From: Achaetomium macrosporum
Taxonomy: Eukaryota; Ascomycota; Sordariomycetes; Sordariales; Chaetomiaceae
DNA length: 64,000 nt
Direction of reading: 5' to 3'
Assembly: GCA_033296875.1 (NCBI GenBank)
Contig: MU860021.1
Span: 62,001 to 126,000, forward strand
The first letter of the stretch is position 1; each line of letters opens with the position of its first letter. Under the pieces are notes generated by a model. The model was not told the DNA's origin, made no database searches, and saw only the letters and a list, made by a program, of their open reading frames with translations. Below are positions 22,008 to 33,644 of this stretch, piece after piece. The position numbers and the translations under genes are program-made.

Positions 22008-23753
22008 ATGGCGACCATCGCTGGCAGTCGGACTGCTCCCCACAGCGATGTATCAAGAATGGAAGCCACGCACCCCTACACATGCAACACATGTCAAGTT
22101 GCATTTCGCAACAGCGACCTACAAAGGGGTCACATGCGTAGTGACTGGCAGTAAGTGACCTCCCCTGGCATTTGCTTGTGCCGGCTTGGTCCAGAGGCTC
22201 ACAGTTCAATACCCAGTCGCTACAACCTGAAGCGCCGTGTTGCTCAGCTGCCGCCCATCTCGTCCGAGGTGTTCACCGAGAAGGTCCTCCGGGCTCGAGC
22301 GGAGACTACCGCACAGGCAGACAAGGCCGGCTTCGAGCGGACTTGCGAGACATGTCAGAAGACATACTACAGCGAGAACTCGTTCCGTAATCATCTCAGC
22401 AGCGCAAAGCACAAGGCGGGGGCTGCCGCTCTGGCATCGCGGTCGGAGAGCAAGATTGACGACGAGGCGAGCTCAATGTCCTTCTCCCTGGGCGAGCCTG
22501 CGGCAGATTCTGTGGTGGACTCGGAAGCTGAAGAGGAGTTCAACGAGGTTGTAGAAGGGATGAAGAACGCCGGAATTCACGACAGCACATCTCCCGTCAA
22601 GCGGCCTTCGAATCCCCATTTATCTGATGAAGCACAGAACAAACCAGAACACCCCTTGTCGCGGACTTCTAGCGAGGAAGAGTCGCCCTCCAAGACCCCT
22701 TTGGCGCCCACTCCGACCGTGGCCAAGCCCGTTGCCCCGACGCCGTCGCTCAAAACGTGCCTGTTCTGCAACTACGACTCCCCGACATCACACCTTAATG
22801 TCACACACATGGAGCGCATCCACGGCATGTTCATCCCGGAGAAGCAGTATCTGGTGGACCTTGAAGGCTTGCTCGCCCACCTTCAAGAGCAGGTTTTTGC
22901 ACTAAACGAGTGTCTCACTTGTGGCAAAGTGAAGGCGAACGTCTATGCCGTGCAGACTCACATGCGTGATAAAGGTCACTGCCAAATTCCTTACACCACT
23001 GAGGAGGAGCAGCTCGAGATTGGGGAGTTCTATGACTTCCGCAGCACCTACTCAGATGAAGAGGGCGAGTGGGAGGATGAGTCGGAGGACGAGACGCAGG
23101 AAACCGGGGGCGTTAAACTCGGCGCCAAGCGCGAGAGCAAGGTCATCGGCGAAGACGGGGACGAGGTGATGGAAGACGAGAATTGGGAGACTGACAGCGA
23201 GGCGTCCTCACTGGATTCTAACGATCTCCATGCAGTTCCTGCGGAGCAGCACTACCACCAGTACGAGCGCCTGGACAAGCACCCTCACCACTCGCGAAAT
23301 ACCACTCGTTCCCATCGTCAAGCGGACGGCTGGCATGCACGCTCCCACAGACGTGTTCGTGCAGTTTTCTACGACGACTACGAGCTCCACCTTCCATCTG
23401 GGAAGTCTGTTGGTCACCGATCGCTCAATCGGTACTACCGTCAGAACCTCTACAACCACCCAACAGCAGAGGAGCGGGCCGAGCGCCTTGCTATTGAGTC
23501 TGCCGAGAAGGAGAACCAGATGGATGTTGATGGCAATGCCCGTCCGGGCAGAGATGCTACTGCTCGCGGGCGTGCACTGATCCCAAGGGACTTACAAGGG
23601 CTGGGCGCTACGACTCTTTCAGATCGCCGCATCAGAGCGGTAGTGAACAAGGGCAGGAAGCAAGAATGGGCAAACCAGAAGAACAAGGGGATGCTGCACA
23701 CCCGGTTGGCGATCAAGGAGAAGGCTGCTCATCCGGCTACGTACTTGCGTTGA
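22008..23753 (+). CDS. REI1: Rei1-like cytosolic 60S ribosomal subunit maturation factor (C2H2 zinc fingers)
   Basis: Two exons, 22008..22150 and 22217..23753, give 559 residues. The 66-nt intron (GTAAGT..CCCAG) interrupts the first zinc finger and the join reads MRSDWHRYNLKRR, the usual Rei1 sequence. Four zinc-finger-like units are visible: CNTC..H..H at the N-terminus, CETC..H..H, CLFC..H..H and CLTC..H..H. They are separated by an acidic stretch, and the C-terminal region is the conserved Rei1 block (GHRSLNRYYRQNL and VNKGRKQEWANQKNKGMLHTRL). Rei1 binds pre-60S particles in the cytoplasm, helps release and recycle Arx1/Alb1, and inserts its C-terminus into the polypeptide exit tunnel. The paralogue Reh1 is the alternative name; most filamentous fungi have a single gene. 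Confidence 0.95.
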
Positions 23754-25179
23754 GCCTTCCGGTTTTCGTGTTGTGGCCATGGCCAGCCAGTACAACTCGA
23801 AAGGCTCACGAGTGGCAGACCGGCGGGCGCGGAGCCTTGGGAACCGGGAGTCCATGGAGTTGATTCTGAGCCGTATGTATCCACATCAGGGAACTGGGTT
23901 GGTTATGTGGAAAATATTGTGATGTACAGACCATGAGGACCGGAGCCTGGAGGTCTATGGTCATTCGCGTTTTAGTACCTACTTCGGTACTTTTGAGGAA
24001 TGTGACCAGAGAAGGCAGACAAGATCTGATGCGGAATGCTTAACAGATGCATTCTCCCATATGACTGATGTTGTACCACGTTGTCAGGTGAGCCGATACC
24101 CACTGCCTCCTACCTGCTATGCTTGGTTCAAAAGGTGAAGTCATAATCGTGCCTTGATGACGTTGTAAACTTACCTCTATTTCCGGTGAGTGTTCCATGT
24201 CCACGATATATTTATTTCTTTCACCTTATTCACAAAGCCATATCCTTTTGTCACCAATGGGTCAATGTTGACGTTGAAATATAAAGTCTCCATACCTTAC
24301 GTGACTCGGGCCCCAACTGTCTCTTGTGATGGAATCACACATCTCCCGCTGATAAGGAGCGTGTATGCCCGGCTTGAAGACTACCTAGTCTAAGATTCAC
24401 AGGCTTGAACCTGCTCAAATAAGCAAGGTCCTGTAGGTCCACAGCTGTCCAAAGAGTGCGACACCTGGCATCTGGTTGCCGAGCAATCGTGCGTTCAGAA
24501 AGGAGGGAGTGTTTTGAATCCAAGCTTTTACCCCTGTCACGCTCCTAAACGTGGGGCTGCGGGGAAGGCATTCATTGACACCACCACATCGCGCCTGATC
24601 CGTTGGGAACAGAGACACCTTTGAGTTGTTCTTTCTCTCTTTGGCCTTTGATGGCACCGGCGTGAAATTGATCGTGCTCTGCAAAGCGCATCATTACCAC
24701 CATTCGCCCTTCCCATCTGGTTTACTTGCAGTGTCGAAGCTACCCCGCGGTCGCCTTATCTTATCGCTCAACACCACTGCCCAGCTCTTCTCCCGCTGCG
24801 GCAGCTGCGCCTAGGTACTCAAAGCCTTGTTACCTCAATCTGGAAGCTTTCCTCTGGGATCTTCTCAAGGCTGATTGAGAGAGATCTATTGATATTCGTC
24901 AATCATTCAACACAGATCTCCGCATACTAGGACCTGACAGTGGCCTCAGCTACCGATCTCCTGCGTTATTTTGCCGTGGCCGCATCGACCTCAACGACAC
25001 GCCGGCCCGATATTTGTCTTATTCTCGCGGGAGGTTCCCAGGGTGAATACGGGGATAAACTATATCCGTCTGCATCTTACAGCAAACGCGCAGTGCCCGA
25101 GCAAACGAACTCAGAAGCCCCAATTACCTTAGGTAAGGTAACCAGGGTGTCCTGAGCCGGTGAGGTTGAGGCGGCCACC
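23754..25179. other. intergenic: REI1 3' flank and LSB5 promoter
   Basis: No gene is seen. Just before LSB5 at ~25126-25141 there is a CCTTAGGTAAGGTAAC block, one of the AGGTACCTT-type palindromic motifs that recur in this window's intergenic DNA. Around 23976-23993 an AGTACC..GGTACT inverted pair occurs. Confidence 0.45.
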
Positions 25180-26636
25180 ATGTTTTCTCAAGTAAGGTAA
25201 CTCCATACCCGAATTTCTTCCTGGCTAATGTCTAACGAATCCAACAGAAGAAACCTTACTCGGCAGTCACCGTGACGATTGAAAGATTGACAAGCGAAGC
25301 GGTTCCTGTAGATGATGTTAGTGGCATCCCAGACCTCGTCGAGGTTGTCAACCTCCAGGACACTGGCCCCACCGAGGCTGCCCGTGCCATCAGGAAGAAG
25401 CTCAAGTACGGCAACCTGCATCGCCAGCTCCGTGCCCTAACTCTTCTTGATGGCCTCATACAAAATGCTGGTCCCCGCTTCCAGAGGACTTTTGCGGACG
25501 AAGCCCTGCTTGAGCGTTTGCGTTTCTGCGGCACGGCGGACCTCTCAGATCCAGAGGTGAAGAAGAAGTGCTCGGAACTCTTCCGCAGCTGGGCAGCTGA
25601 GTACAAGAACGTGCGCGGGATGGAGCGAGTTGCCAACCTCTACAAGGTTAGCTCTGCTCTCCCAGACGACCCTTACAATCATAGAGCTAACTGTTATCCA
25701 GGAACTACCTCGGCGGAAACAGGCTGTTACCCAAGAGAGGTCCAAGGTCATCCAGGAGACGGCGAATCCATTTGGTGATGAGGAGGACGACGACGAGAAG
25801 CCCGCGCCGGCAGGCCCGTCCAGGGGCCACACTCCAAGGTCGTCCCTGACCAGCCCGCCGGTAACACAATCGTTCATGTCGCCACCGAGAGAGAAGAAAA
25901 AGGACAAGAAGAGCAAGAAATCGAAGCCATTCAACCTGGAAGCCGAGAAGGAGAAAATGAAGGTGGAAATCGCCGAAGCAACCATGGCGGCTACCAACCT
26001 TATGAACACACTGCAGACGATCAACAGAGAGAAAGAGCGGATTTCTGAGAACCAGAATGCACTTCGGCGATTCGAAGCATGCAAACAACTTCGTCGCAAA
26101 ATCCTACGCTACGTAAGCGGGATAGCCATACTCTCTCGGCACCGGTTACTGACAGCATCCAGATTCACCACGTCGAAGATGAGCAATGGCTCGGAAGTCT
26201 GCTACACGCAAATGACGAGCTCGTCACGGCTCTGATGACCTTTGAGCAGCTGGACCGCTCAATCGATGCCGACAGCGACTCGGACGATGAGCTCGCAGAG
26301 CAGGCGCATCTCTACCGCTGTATGTCCTCCCCTTGAACTTCCTCTCCACACCCGTTATCGACTAACGGCCCTCAAGTGGCCACCGAGAAAGCCAAGGGCA
26401 AGGAGCTGAACTCACCCACTAGCCCACAATCACCCGTCCCAGAGATGGCTGGTCTCAGCCTCGGTTCTCCGCGTCCTGCGCCGCCCCCGCGTCCGTCGGC
26501 AGCTACCAAGCCGTCGATGTTCTCCTCACGTTCACTTCCACAGGCACAAGCTCCCGATGATGAGGAGGAAGGTGAAGATGACGAAGACGAGGCTAACCCG
26601 TTTGCCGACCGAAACGCTGTGCCAAGGGGCGAGTAG
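25180..26636 (+). CDS. LSB5: Lsb5-like VHS-GAT domain adaptor protein (endocytosis/actin)
   Basis: Five exons, 25180..25191, 25248..25646, 25702..26112, 26163..26319 and 26377..26636, give 412 residues. A 12-nt first exon encodes only MFSQ. Residues ~5-140 form a VHS domain (VTVTIERLTSE, LRALTLLDGLIQNAGPRF, LFRSWAAEYKNVRGMERVANLYKELPRR). A linker with NPF and a lysine-rich tract (KKDKKSKKSKPF) follows, then a GAT-type helical region (IAEATMAATNLMNTLQ, WLGSLLHANDELVTALMTFEQLDR). The tail is Pro-rich and acidic with a second NPF (NPFADRNA). In yeast, Lsb5 links VHS/GAT binding of ubiquitin and Arf to the Las17/Sla1 actin machinery, and NPF motifs bind EH or SHD1 domains. All junctions are in frame. 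The gene ends at TAG (26634-26636), and the same frame continues afterwards (next entry). Confidence 0.92.
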
Positions 26637-26795
26637 GAAGGCCCGCAGCAGGGGGTTGGGGTAAGTGCGGGAACTGGAGAACGGGTCAAGAGCAAGAAGG
26701 AACGGAAGAGGGAGAAGGATGCGGCTCAACAACGCAAAAGATTGGAGAAGGGACGGCAATTGGCAGAGCTGTGGATGAAGCTGCCGGAAAACTGA
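26637..26795 (+). other. in-frame open extension after the LSB5 stop codon
   Basis: Directly after the LSB5 TAG the same frame stays open for 52 codons to a TGA at 26793-26795. It would encode a very basic, probably helical segment (KSKKERKREKDAAQQRKR) ending ELWMKLPEN. It may be plain 3' untranslated sequence, since purine-rich DNA gives Lys/Glu/Arg by default. It could also be a tail recently cut off by a stop mutation, or a readthrough extension. Confidence 0.3.
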
Positions 26796-29025
26796 GGAGA
26801 TGTTTGCATTGCAAATATACCTACCTTCTGGTGCTGAGCTAACGGGTGGTTAGTGGGAAGGTAGCGGTTAGACGTAGTATTAGTGGTGCTTTGTGTCTAC
26901 TGTGGCTGCACAGGGTATATGAAACACCCTACCCCATTTCGTTTCTACTTGCGGAGCTGGTTCATGAGGTGAGAGTCACCTTATAGCTGAGTTCCAAGCG
27001 GCGCTTCTCTCTAGCGGACGACTTCTCCGGCATCCGTCCCTAAGGTACAGTACATGCAGTACCTTATGGTCGGGGCCTCGTTTCCAAGGGAGAGCACTCA
27101 GGGACGCCTTTCTTCAGATAAGTTTCTCAAGTCAACAGACCACCCTGCCCAACTACAAATCAGGAGGCCAATTCTCGCCCTGACTAACTTCTCCTCCATA
27201 GTGCAGTATCCTTGAGGGAAATGATGCGAAGAACCGCCGTTACACCTTACATCACCCGCTCATCCACGCAACTCCGTTCCGCCCGCTTCCGGCCGAGACC
27301 TTTCTGCCACTGGCTCATCTGCCTTGTGTAGCGCTTCTTCTCTCGTCTCCCATACCCCCCACGCAAGCGTACAACTGCAACCGTAACGGTAAGTGCAACT
27401 CCAAGACTTGAGCTCGTATAAGTTCCAGACTGCGTTTGTTTCGTGAGAGGGGAGGAGTCGCCATGCACAAAATCAGAGGCCGGTCACGGAACAGGGCCGG
27501 TGAAGGGGATAGCTTGACCTTGCCATGCCATGCAGACAGAAACACAAGTTGGTGGATCTGCATTACATGCCATCTGCTGGTGTTGAAGTGCTAGGTACTA
27601 CACTTGTGTACTCGAGTTTGTTTGTACTTACCGAGGGAGCGTGGGGGTCTGTGTTGTGGTTTCGGGTAGGGGAGAAAAGAAAAGGGAAAAGGACTTGTGA
27701 GACTGAGCATGAAGAGAACCTTGGAAGTACATATATGACGGGTGAGTTGAGGTCAGTCCCGCGCAGGGTTCGGGCTCGGAGAGTCAAAAGCACTCAGATC
27801 TAGTTTTCATGGTTGTGAGGGATTGAAGCGGCCCAGGGACTCTATCCAGTCGTCTTAGGTGTTTTTATCTCTAGTGGTTTTCAGGTCGGTGATAACGTGC
27901 CGAGGCTGTCAAGGTTATGAGTGCCTCGGAGCGTAGGTGACTAAGGTGGCCTGCCTGAAGGGCTGAACTGCACCGCCTCACAGTGCCTCGACTCGAAGCA
28001 GAGGTCTGGGGCTGAAGAGATCAGGGGTGACACGATCTCGCGGTCCGTTTCGGAAGTTGGGGCAGCGTTCATGTCCGTTTGCCCGTGAAAGTATTGGCAA
28101 AAAAATAAAATAAAATAAAATAAAATAAAAAAGGGCTGAATTTATCGATTTCTTCCCAGGTTTTCTTTTTACTCTTTTTTCTGGCCTTCAGCTTGTTGTA
28201 TTAGGTGGGAGTGTCGTTTCGTGGCGCTCATCAGCAGCACGACTGCTGACCAACCAGCCTGTTTGCTGCCGCATCGTGGACGAGACAATGAACACGCCCG
28301 TCACCACCCACCCACAGGACCCTGATGTCTCACTTCGTGGTTTGCTTCTTGCCCCTTTCTTCAGACCCAGCTGACACATCGAACGACGCATCCGGCCCTG
28401 CATTCCCGGTGTCGTTTGTCCTATTTCCATCTTGGGGGTCGAATCATCAAAATGGAGGGGACCAAGTGAACATTGAGGAGAGACACAAGCATGGGAGGTA
28501 CCTTGGCTTGTTACCTCTCAGTTTGGGTACTCAAGAAGCACTCAGTTCCAGAAAATGCCAAGGTACTGTTAAGTACCTAACTTACAGCATAAGGGCCACA
28601 TACTGTACTCAGTACACTGTGGCTGCTGTGGCCATGTCCCGGCCCGGTTCCGGTCCGGAGAACGGGCATCTCCCGCGGAAGCGTTTGTTTGCACCGGCGA
28701 TCCACATTTCCGTTTGATAGAGCTGTAAAGAAGAAAAGGCCCACAGCTGATTTTATTGTTTTTTCTCGTAGGTACTTAAGATCATAATTTATGAGAGATA
28801 GGAATTGGAACAAACTCATTTGTCACCATGCAAGTTCCGCTACCTACATTACAATACGACCGTACAGACCTAAAGGTTGGCGGGTGACTGTCACATGGCT
28901 CGGCTGGATGTCCCGCCTTCGATTCCGTCCCGCCCCTTCCCCGCTGCCGGCCCAAACTTTGGGGGTTGCCTTAAGCGCGGAGGGTGTGTGGCCAACCCGC
29001 GGGCTGGGCTCTCGGCTGCATTGAA
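26796..29025. other. gene-poor stretch with inverted repeats and a microsatellite
   Basis: No supported gene. TAAGGTAC (27041-27048) and GTACCTTA (27059-27066) form an inverted pair around a 10-nt spacer. Short open frames on the minus strand at 27.2-27.8 kb show no recognisable protein. Confidence 0.45.
28099..28132. repeat. (AAAAT)n microsatellite
   Basis: A run of A with a T exactly every fifth base at 28106, 28111, 28116, 28121 and 28126. It lies in non-coding DNA and is probably length-variable between strains. Confidence 0.9.
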
Positions 29026-29741
29026 ATGTTGGTCATCTGCCCAGGTCTCGACTGCCAACTCATCAACCTCTCACCAGGTGAGTAATGGCATCTGCGACGA
29101 TACTTCTCCTAATCCCGCGGCCAGCACCGCCGGGCTGAGCAGTGTTACACCGCTCCCGCAATTCGCTGTCCGTCGAATCGTCGTCGAGACCCGGGAACGG
29201 AGCGCCCGGGCAATGGCAACAGAGGGCCTTGCAAATGCAGGAAAAACCAAGGAATCTCGTCACCAGACGACACCAGGAGCAGAACATGTACAGTATCTCC
29301 CGCAACACCCACAGCAACCCATCGTCATCGCAACCTCCCCAATCTATCAATGCCTCCGGACTCCCGTGGCTCCCTCACCCAATGACACCAAGAATCAGTC
29401 ACTCTAAGCCTCTAGCGCACTCAAGCGGCCGCCGAGTGAACTTGGATAGCCCACAGGCAGCCTCATCACTATCGCCTCATCTGCCATCCCGCATCCCCGT
29501 CCTATCCCACAAAAGCAGGCTTGAGAACGTGATGAGACAGCAGCAAGACGCCGGTAGTCCAACCAACGTGCGTTCGACATCACAGCCCCGGGTCATCAGA
29601 CGCCGAGCCGGCCAGCGGATTGGCGCTCCATCAGCGGCCCAACCGTTCGAGCGCACCGGCAACCGCGCGGGCGGGCGCGCCGTCATAAGCCCCTCTCCCC
29701 CTCCCCTCAAAGTGCCACTCCGATTTTGTATGTGTGTATGA
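29026..29741 (+). CDS. hypothetical Ser/Pro/Gln-rich protein, 216 aa
   Basis: A two-exon model, 29026..29077 and 29143..29741, uses a GTGAGT donor and a GAGCAG acceptor with a CTAATCC branch-like sequence. The joined frame starts MLVICPGLDC and is open for 217 codons including the stop. The product is low-complexity: rich in Ser, Pro, Gln, Arg and His, with no membrane segment and no recognisable domain, so probably disordered if made. A second frame (28877-29407) overlaps and is also open. The composition of the chosen frame is more like a fungal disordered protein, but this is weak evidence. No homologue is known to me. Confidence 0.3.
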
Positions 29742-30799
29742 ACATGTACTGTACATACATCCAGAAGCTGTCTGTCTGTCTGGCTGTCCGGACTGGTGTT
29801 GCCTGGTTCCGTATGCATGGCGCATGCATGCCGTACTCCGTACATCATGACTTGCGTTCTGATGAATCGTGATGCTGAACCGTGATCGTGCTAATGCATG
29901 GCTTGAGCTGTGCGATCACGCTGGCGGTGCCCCGGAGGCTGCAGTCGTACGTACATTTTCAGGGTCACTCTTGCGCGCCAACGACGATGCATCTCCTCCC
30001 CGTCCCAGTCAGGCTTCGACTTCGCGGGGACAGGGTACTACCAGTAGTGGCCCGGAATGGCTGGTATCTTGTGCCTCTTTTGTGCATGCAGTTGGTTCAT
30101 ACCGCGGCAGTCATATTCGGAGTGCATAGTATACGTGCAGCCCGCGAGACTGACCCGCTGTGTCTGTCCTCCGTATGATGCTTCCACTAGCGAGCATCAG
30201 GCAGCTCGAGGTTTCTGATCTTCTGACTCTCACGGATGCCAATAGCCATGGTTGTTGCACTTTCGACTTCCTGGGTCATGGCCCCTTCCCGCATAGACCA
30301 CAGAACGCCGTTCATCTGCCACGATAGTCTTCCGACGCTGCAGCAGGTTGGGCTCGGTGAGCCAGGTGCCGTTGCTGCCTTACCTTGAGTACCAGCGACA
30401 AAGTACGATGTATTCGGACAACTTCGCATCTGACTGGGTCGAGTTGTTTCGGTGGAGTTTGAACGATCTGCACATTCCAGATGCTGTGGCGAGCACGAGT
30501 TTAGATCCCTGCCCGCTTGATGACTTACACGGTTGCACGTATTGTGTAGAACCGCGTTTATCAATCCTGCGTGGTGGAAGTCTCACAGCATTCTATCTGT
30601 GGGCAAGCCTCTTCGTCCATGCCTATAACGAGGACAACTGGCTCTGAATGGCTGTCTTAGGCTTCGACAGATTGTGTCTTAAGCTGTGACAACGCCCTTG
30701 CCACTGTGCTTATTGAGAAGAGTACTCGGGTGATTCTCATGATTGAGCCCTCAGAGCTCGCGAGGTCCGCCCTTTAATGAGTCGACGAATTTTCCTTGA
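29742..30799. other. intergenic, no gene resolved
   Basis: Short stretches on the minus strand (30187-30586) have protein-like composition and a GTAAGG..GGCAG intron-like unit, but the joins run into stops and no gene model holds. Confidence 0.35.
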
Positions 30800-31560
30800 A
30801 TGAGTATTACTATTAGGCATTTCCTCAATAGACTCACCAAACTCAACTCAGCCCTCATCCACCGATCTCTCTACACTTCCTGGGGATACCTCCGGGTAAG
30901 CTTCGCCAGGACTCGATGGTCCAGTGCCCCGAAGTTAGCAAAAGATGCCAGGAAGGGAATGTGGCACAACTGGGACCCGTCTCAGAACGAAGAGCAGCAA
31001 GGAGAGACCACCGCGGCCGAAACCACCGAGGACGCTTCAGTCATGGCCGAGAAGAGGCCTGAGGACTACAGGGATATTGTCGTCACCAACATCCACCTCG
31101 ATGGGCAGGAACCTTCCATATTCCGTTCCATATGCATCACTACTGAGGAGCCCTATCTTAACTTCTCGCAATTCGACGACTCGCCAAAGGCCATTGACGG
31201 CAGCGAGGTGCAAATCATCCTCCCAAAGCCGTGCTTCTCGTCAGCCAAGGAACCACTCTCCCGGAGCCGGATCAGGCTGTCAAGAAACCGAGATGCGGGT
31301 CGCGACTCTGGTCGGCCTGGCCAGACTCTACGCGAAAAGGAAAGTTGATCAACGACGACGAGGTCTACCTTAGTTGGCCGCCCTGTCGACGTCGACGGTA
31401 TCTGATGGCGAAACCGTACTTGAGAATCTTCCGGAGGTGTAGGCCGATGTTCTGGCGGCTTTGGGTGACCGCGCCAACCTTGTGAGCCTCGCATCTGTCG
31501 CTGGGAGCTGAGGCGAGATGGAGTTATTTACATCCTCCTCGCAGCGGTCAACGCCATGGC
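30800..31560 (+). pseudogene. possible degenerate coding region, unidentified
   Basis: An ATG frame is open from 30800 to 31348. Its central part (MWHNWDPSQNEEQQGE through VVTNIHLDGQEPSIF and LNFSQFDDSPKAIDGS) has the composition of real protein. Beyond ~31350 protein-like text continues in another frame, with in-frame stops (SDGETVLENLPEV, stop, ADVLAALGDRANLVSLASVAGS, stop). This pattern of sense-like patches separated by stops and frame changes suggests a decayed gene. I do not recognise the family. An intact gene with unrecognised introns, or chance open frames, remain possible. Confidence 0.25.
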
Positions 31561-31617
31561 GGTTTGGCACCTCGTGAGCCAGAACGAATGTACTATACTG
31601 GATTGGACGGGAAACTT

Positions 31618-31870
31618 CTTGGCGGGCCGAAGCTTATATTAGTATGGGGCTGAGAACCCCGTGGCGGTTTGCCGCCCCTTCGACTAGGACGGGCGTACCA
31701 TGATCTTCTTCCACCTGAAACCCCTTGGCGAGCCGAACCTTATGTCAGTGAGGTTCTGCGGTATAGGGCCGAGAACCCCGGGGCGGTTTTGCCGCCCCTT
31801 CGACTAGGACGAGCATACGATAGTGTCTTTGGCCCGGAGGCCTCTTGGCGAGCCGGAGCTTATAGTAGAA
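31618..31870. repeat. 120-bp imperfect tandem repeat, about 2.2 copies
   Basis: The block CTTGGCG.GCCG.A.CTTAT recurs at about 31618, 31724 and 31844. The block GCCGCCCCTTCGACTAGGAC recurs at 31671 and 31791, exactly 120 bp apart, which is 40 codons. The first unit is about 14 bp shorter through small deletions. In one frame (31669-32001) the repeat encodes a 40-residue unit containing LPPLRLGRAY and WRAEPYV/WRAGAYS, so it may once have been coding. Confidence 0.8.
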
Positions 31871-33644
31871 GGCCTAGTGTCCCATCGCTAGAGTTCTATC
31901 ATATGGGAGCTGCTGCTTCGCAGTTCTGGATGTCGAGGGGCAGCGAGGGATGCGAGGAGGCGGATAGTGTATCAATGGATGTAAAGGCACCCAGAGGTTG
32001 AGGGTTTGCTGCGGGTCCTATGGATCTGTTTGGCTTTGATCTCGCGGTCGACGACCAGGAGAGATGAAACTGCACGCATCCCGGGGGTCGCTGCTGGCCC
32101 AATCTCTGCCGTTGTGCCCGCAGCCTAGCCGTAGGATCTTAGGGCATTCGGGCCATACAATGCATTACCTAGCAAACAGACTCGCGAGCAATATAGCTTG
32201 GATATCCCAAGTCCAATGATATGGTCAAAACTGAGCGCCTGGTTCTTGCTACCCCAATCATAGGGCTAGAGGCGCGATTTGATGTGAGTGCCTCCCCTAG
32301 GCCGCCCAGCGCGAAGAGAGAGCATTATTGCTAACTTACCAACTCCCGCAAGCACTTCAACCGTCATCCCCGGCTCTTCTCCAAAGTCACAGCAGACGTC
32401 AGAAAATGAGCAACTCGTCGATACTAAGAATGTGCAATACAAGCGCTCAGCAGATAAGGGTGCGTTAGGCGGATACAAATCTTCCTTCCTAGCGGATACG
32501 AATCTCCCTTCGTACTATAGCTCTTGCCTTGCTACTCCCCTTTCTCCCCCTGACGCTTTCCATCTAGCAAATGTGACCAGTCGAGACGGCGTCAGTAATT
32601 GTCATCCTCGGCACTGATATTCTAACGGGAAACCGGGAAAAACATCGTCCAGACTGACTACGTCGCTGAAGTGCTGCCGAGAAATTTCCTGACGCCCGTT
32701 GTCGTTGTTGGAGACCTCGCCGCCGCTTCAACCATCACTAAACCTCAGGAATTCGGCATTGGGAGTGCGGCCAGCGCAAACTTGTATCTACCGGGCCGAC
32801 AAGTAAGCGGTGTTAATGTCCCACTGTCAAAATGGGTTGCTCTTGGAGAGCATCATTTCGCTGACTGTGAGCTGGGAAAGATGGTATGAGAACGGAGTTC
32901 GATGCTGAAAGGAAGAAAAAGCAACGGAGGGATGATAGGTTGGATACGTATTTACCCCCAGATTAGAGGAGCTGTCTGTGCAAGGGACTACATAGTGGGA
33001 CTGTCCACGAGTCCAGTCAAAGTCAGACAAAACGTTGTTTAACTGAGTGAAGACATAAATAAATACCCATGTTTCTGAGCCAGTTGTTACTCCTGGGGCT
33101 ATCCCTCTGCTATGTGAGACAGGATAGCTTGCTTTCTCTTTCCCCTTCCCCTGCTTTCATTCTCTCTCTTCTCTTCTCTCTTAGAACTGGACATATGTCT
33201 AGGAACGTAAGAATTCGGCTGGTCACTGAGAGATGGTTGGTCTCGAGCGCCTGAGACAAAGGCTCTGTCAATGGGTGTTTGTAAGCAGATATCAGGGCTG
33301 TAAGGTAGGCAGTGACATGCCAATAAGGGGAGACACTACACCCAGGCTTAAGTAGATCCTTCGTGTTCGCTCACAGACATCGCTGGCAACAGGCGTCCAA
33401 TTTCTTCCGCAGTTATGTGGCTGGCCATCCCATCACTCATCTTTCTTCGCCGGCCCCAGCCGTCTATATTTCCTCTTATCGTTCCTCCTCATCAACCTCT
33501 GATCCCGTGTCCCCTTGCCACCCTCCCAGTATCCCTTCCCTCTCTTCCCAATAACGCTCCTCCCGCAGAAAGCACTATACAAGTGAAACACAGTCAGCAA
33601 TGCTTGCTGCCAGAGGAATGTAAAGAAAGAAAAGAAACAAAAGC
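31871..33644. other. non-coding or degenerate stretch
   Basis: No intact gene. Protein-like patches appear in different frames, for example 32210-32280, followed by an intron-like GTGAGT..CTAAC..CAAG, and 32640-32889 (TDYVAEVLPRNFL, FGIGSAASANLYLPGRQ). These could be remnants of one decayed gene. The right end, near 33400-33600, is pyrimidine-rich. Confidence 0.35.

Noticed and set aside
30187..30586. Minus-strand protein-like stretches with an intron-like GTAAGG..GGCAG
   Set aside because: Tested joins run into a stop or change to unconvincing sequence, so no gene model could be supported.
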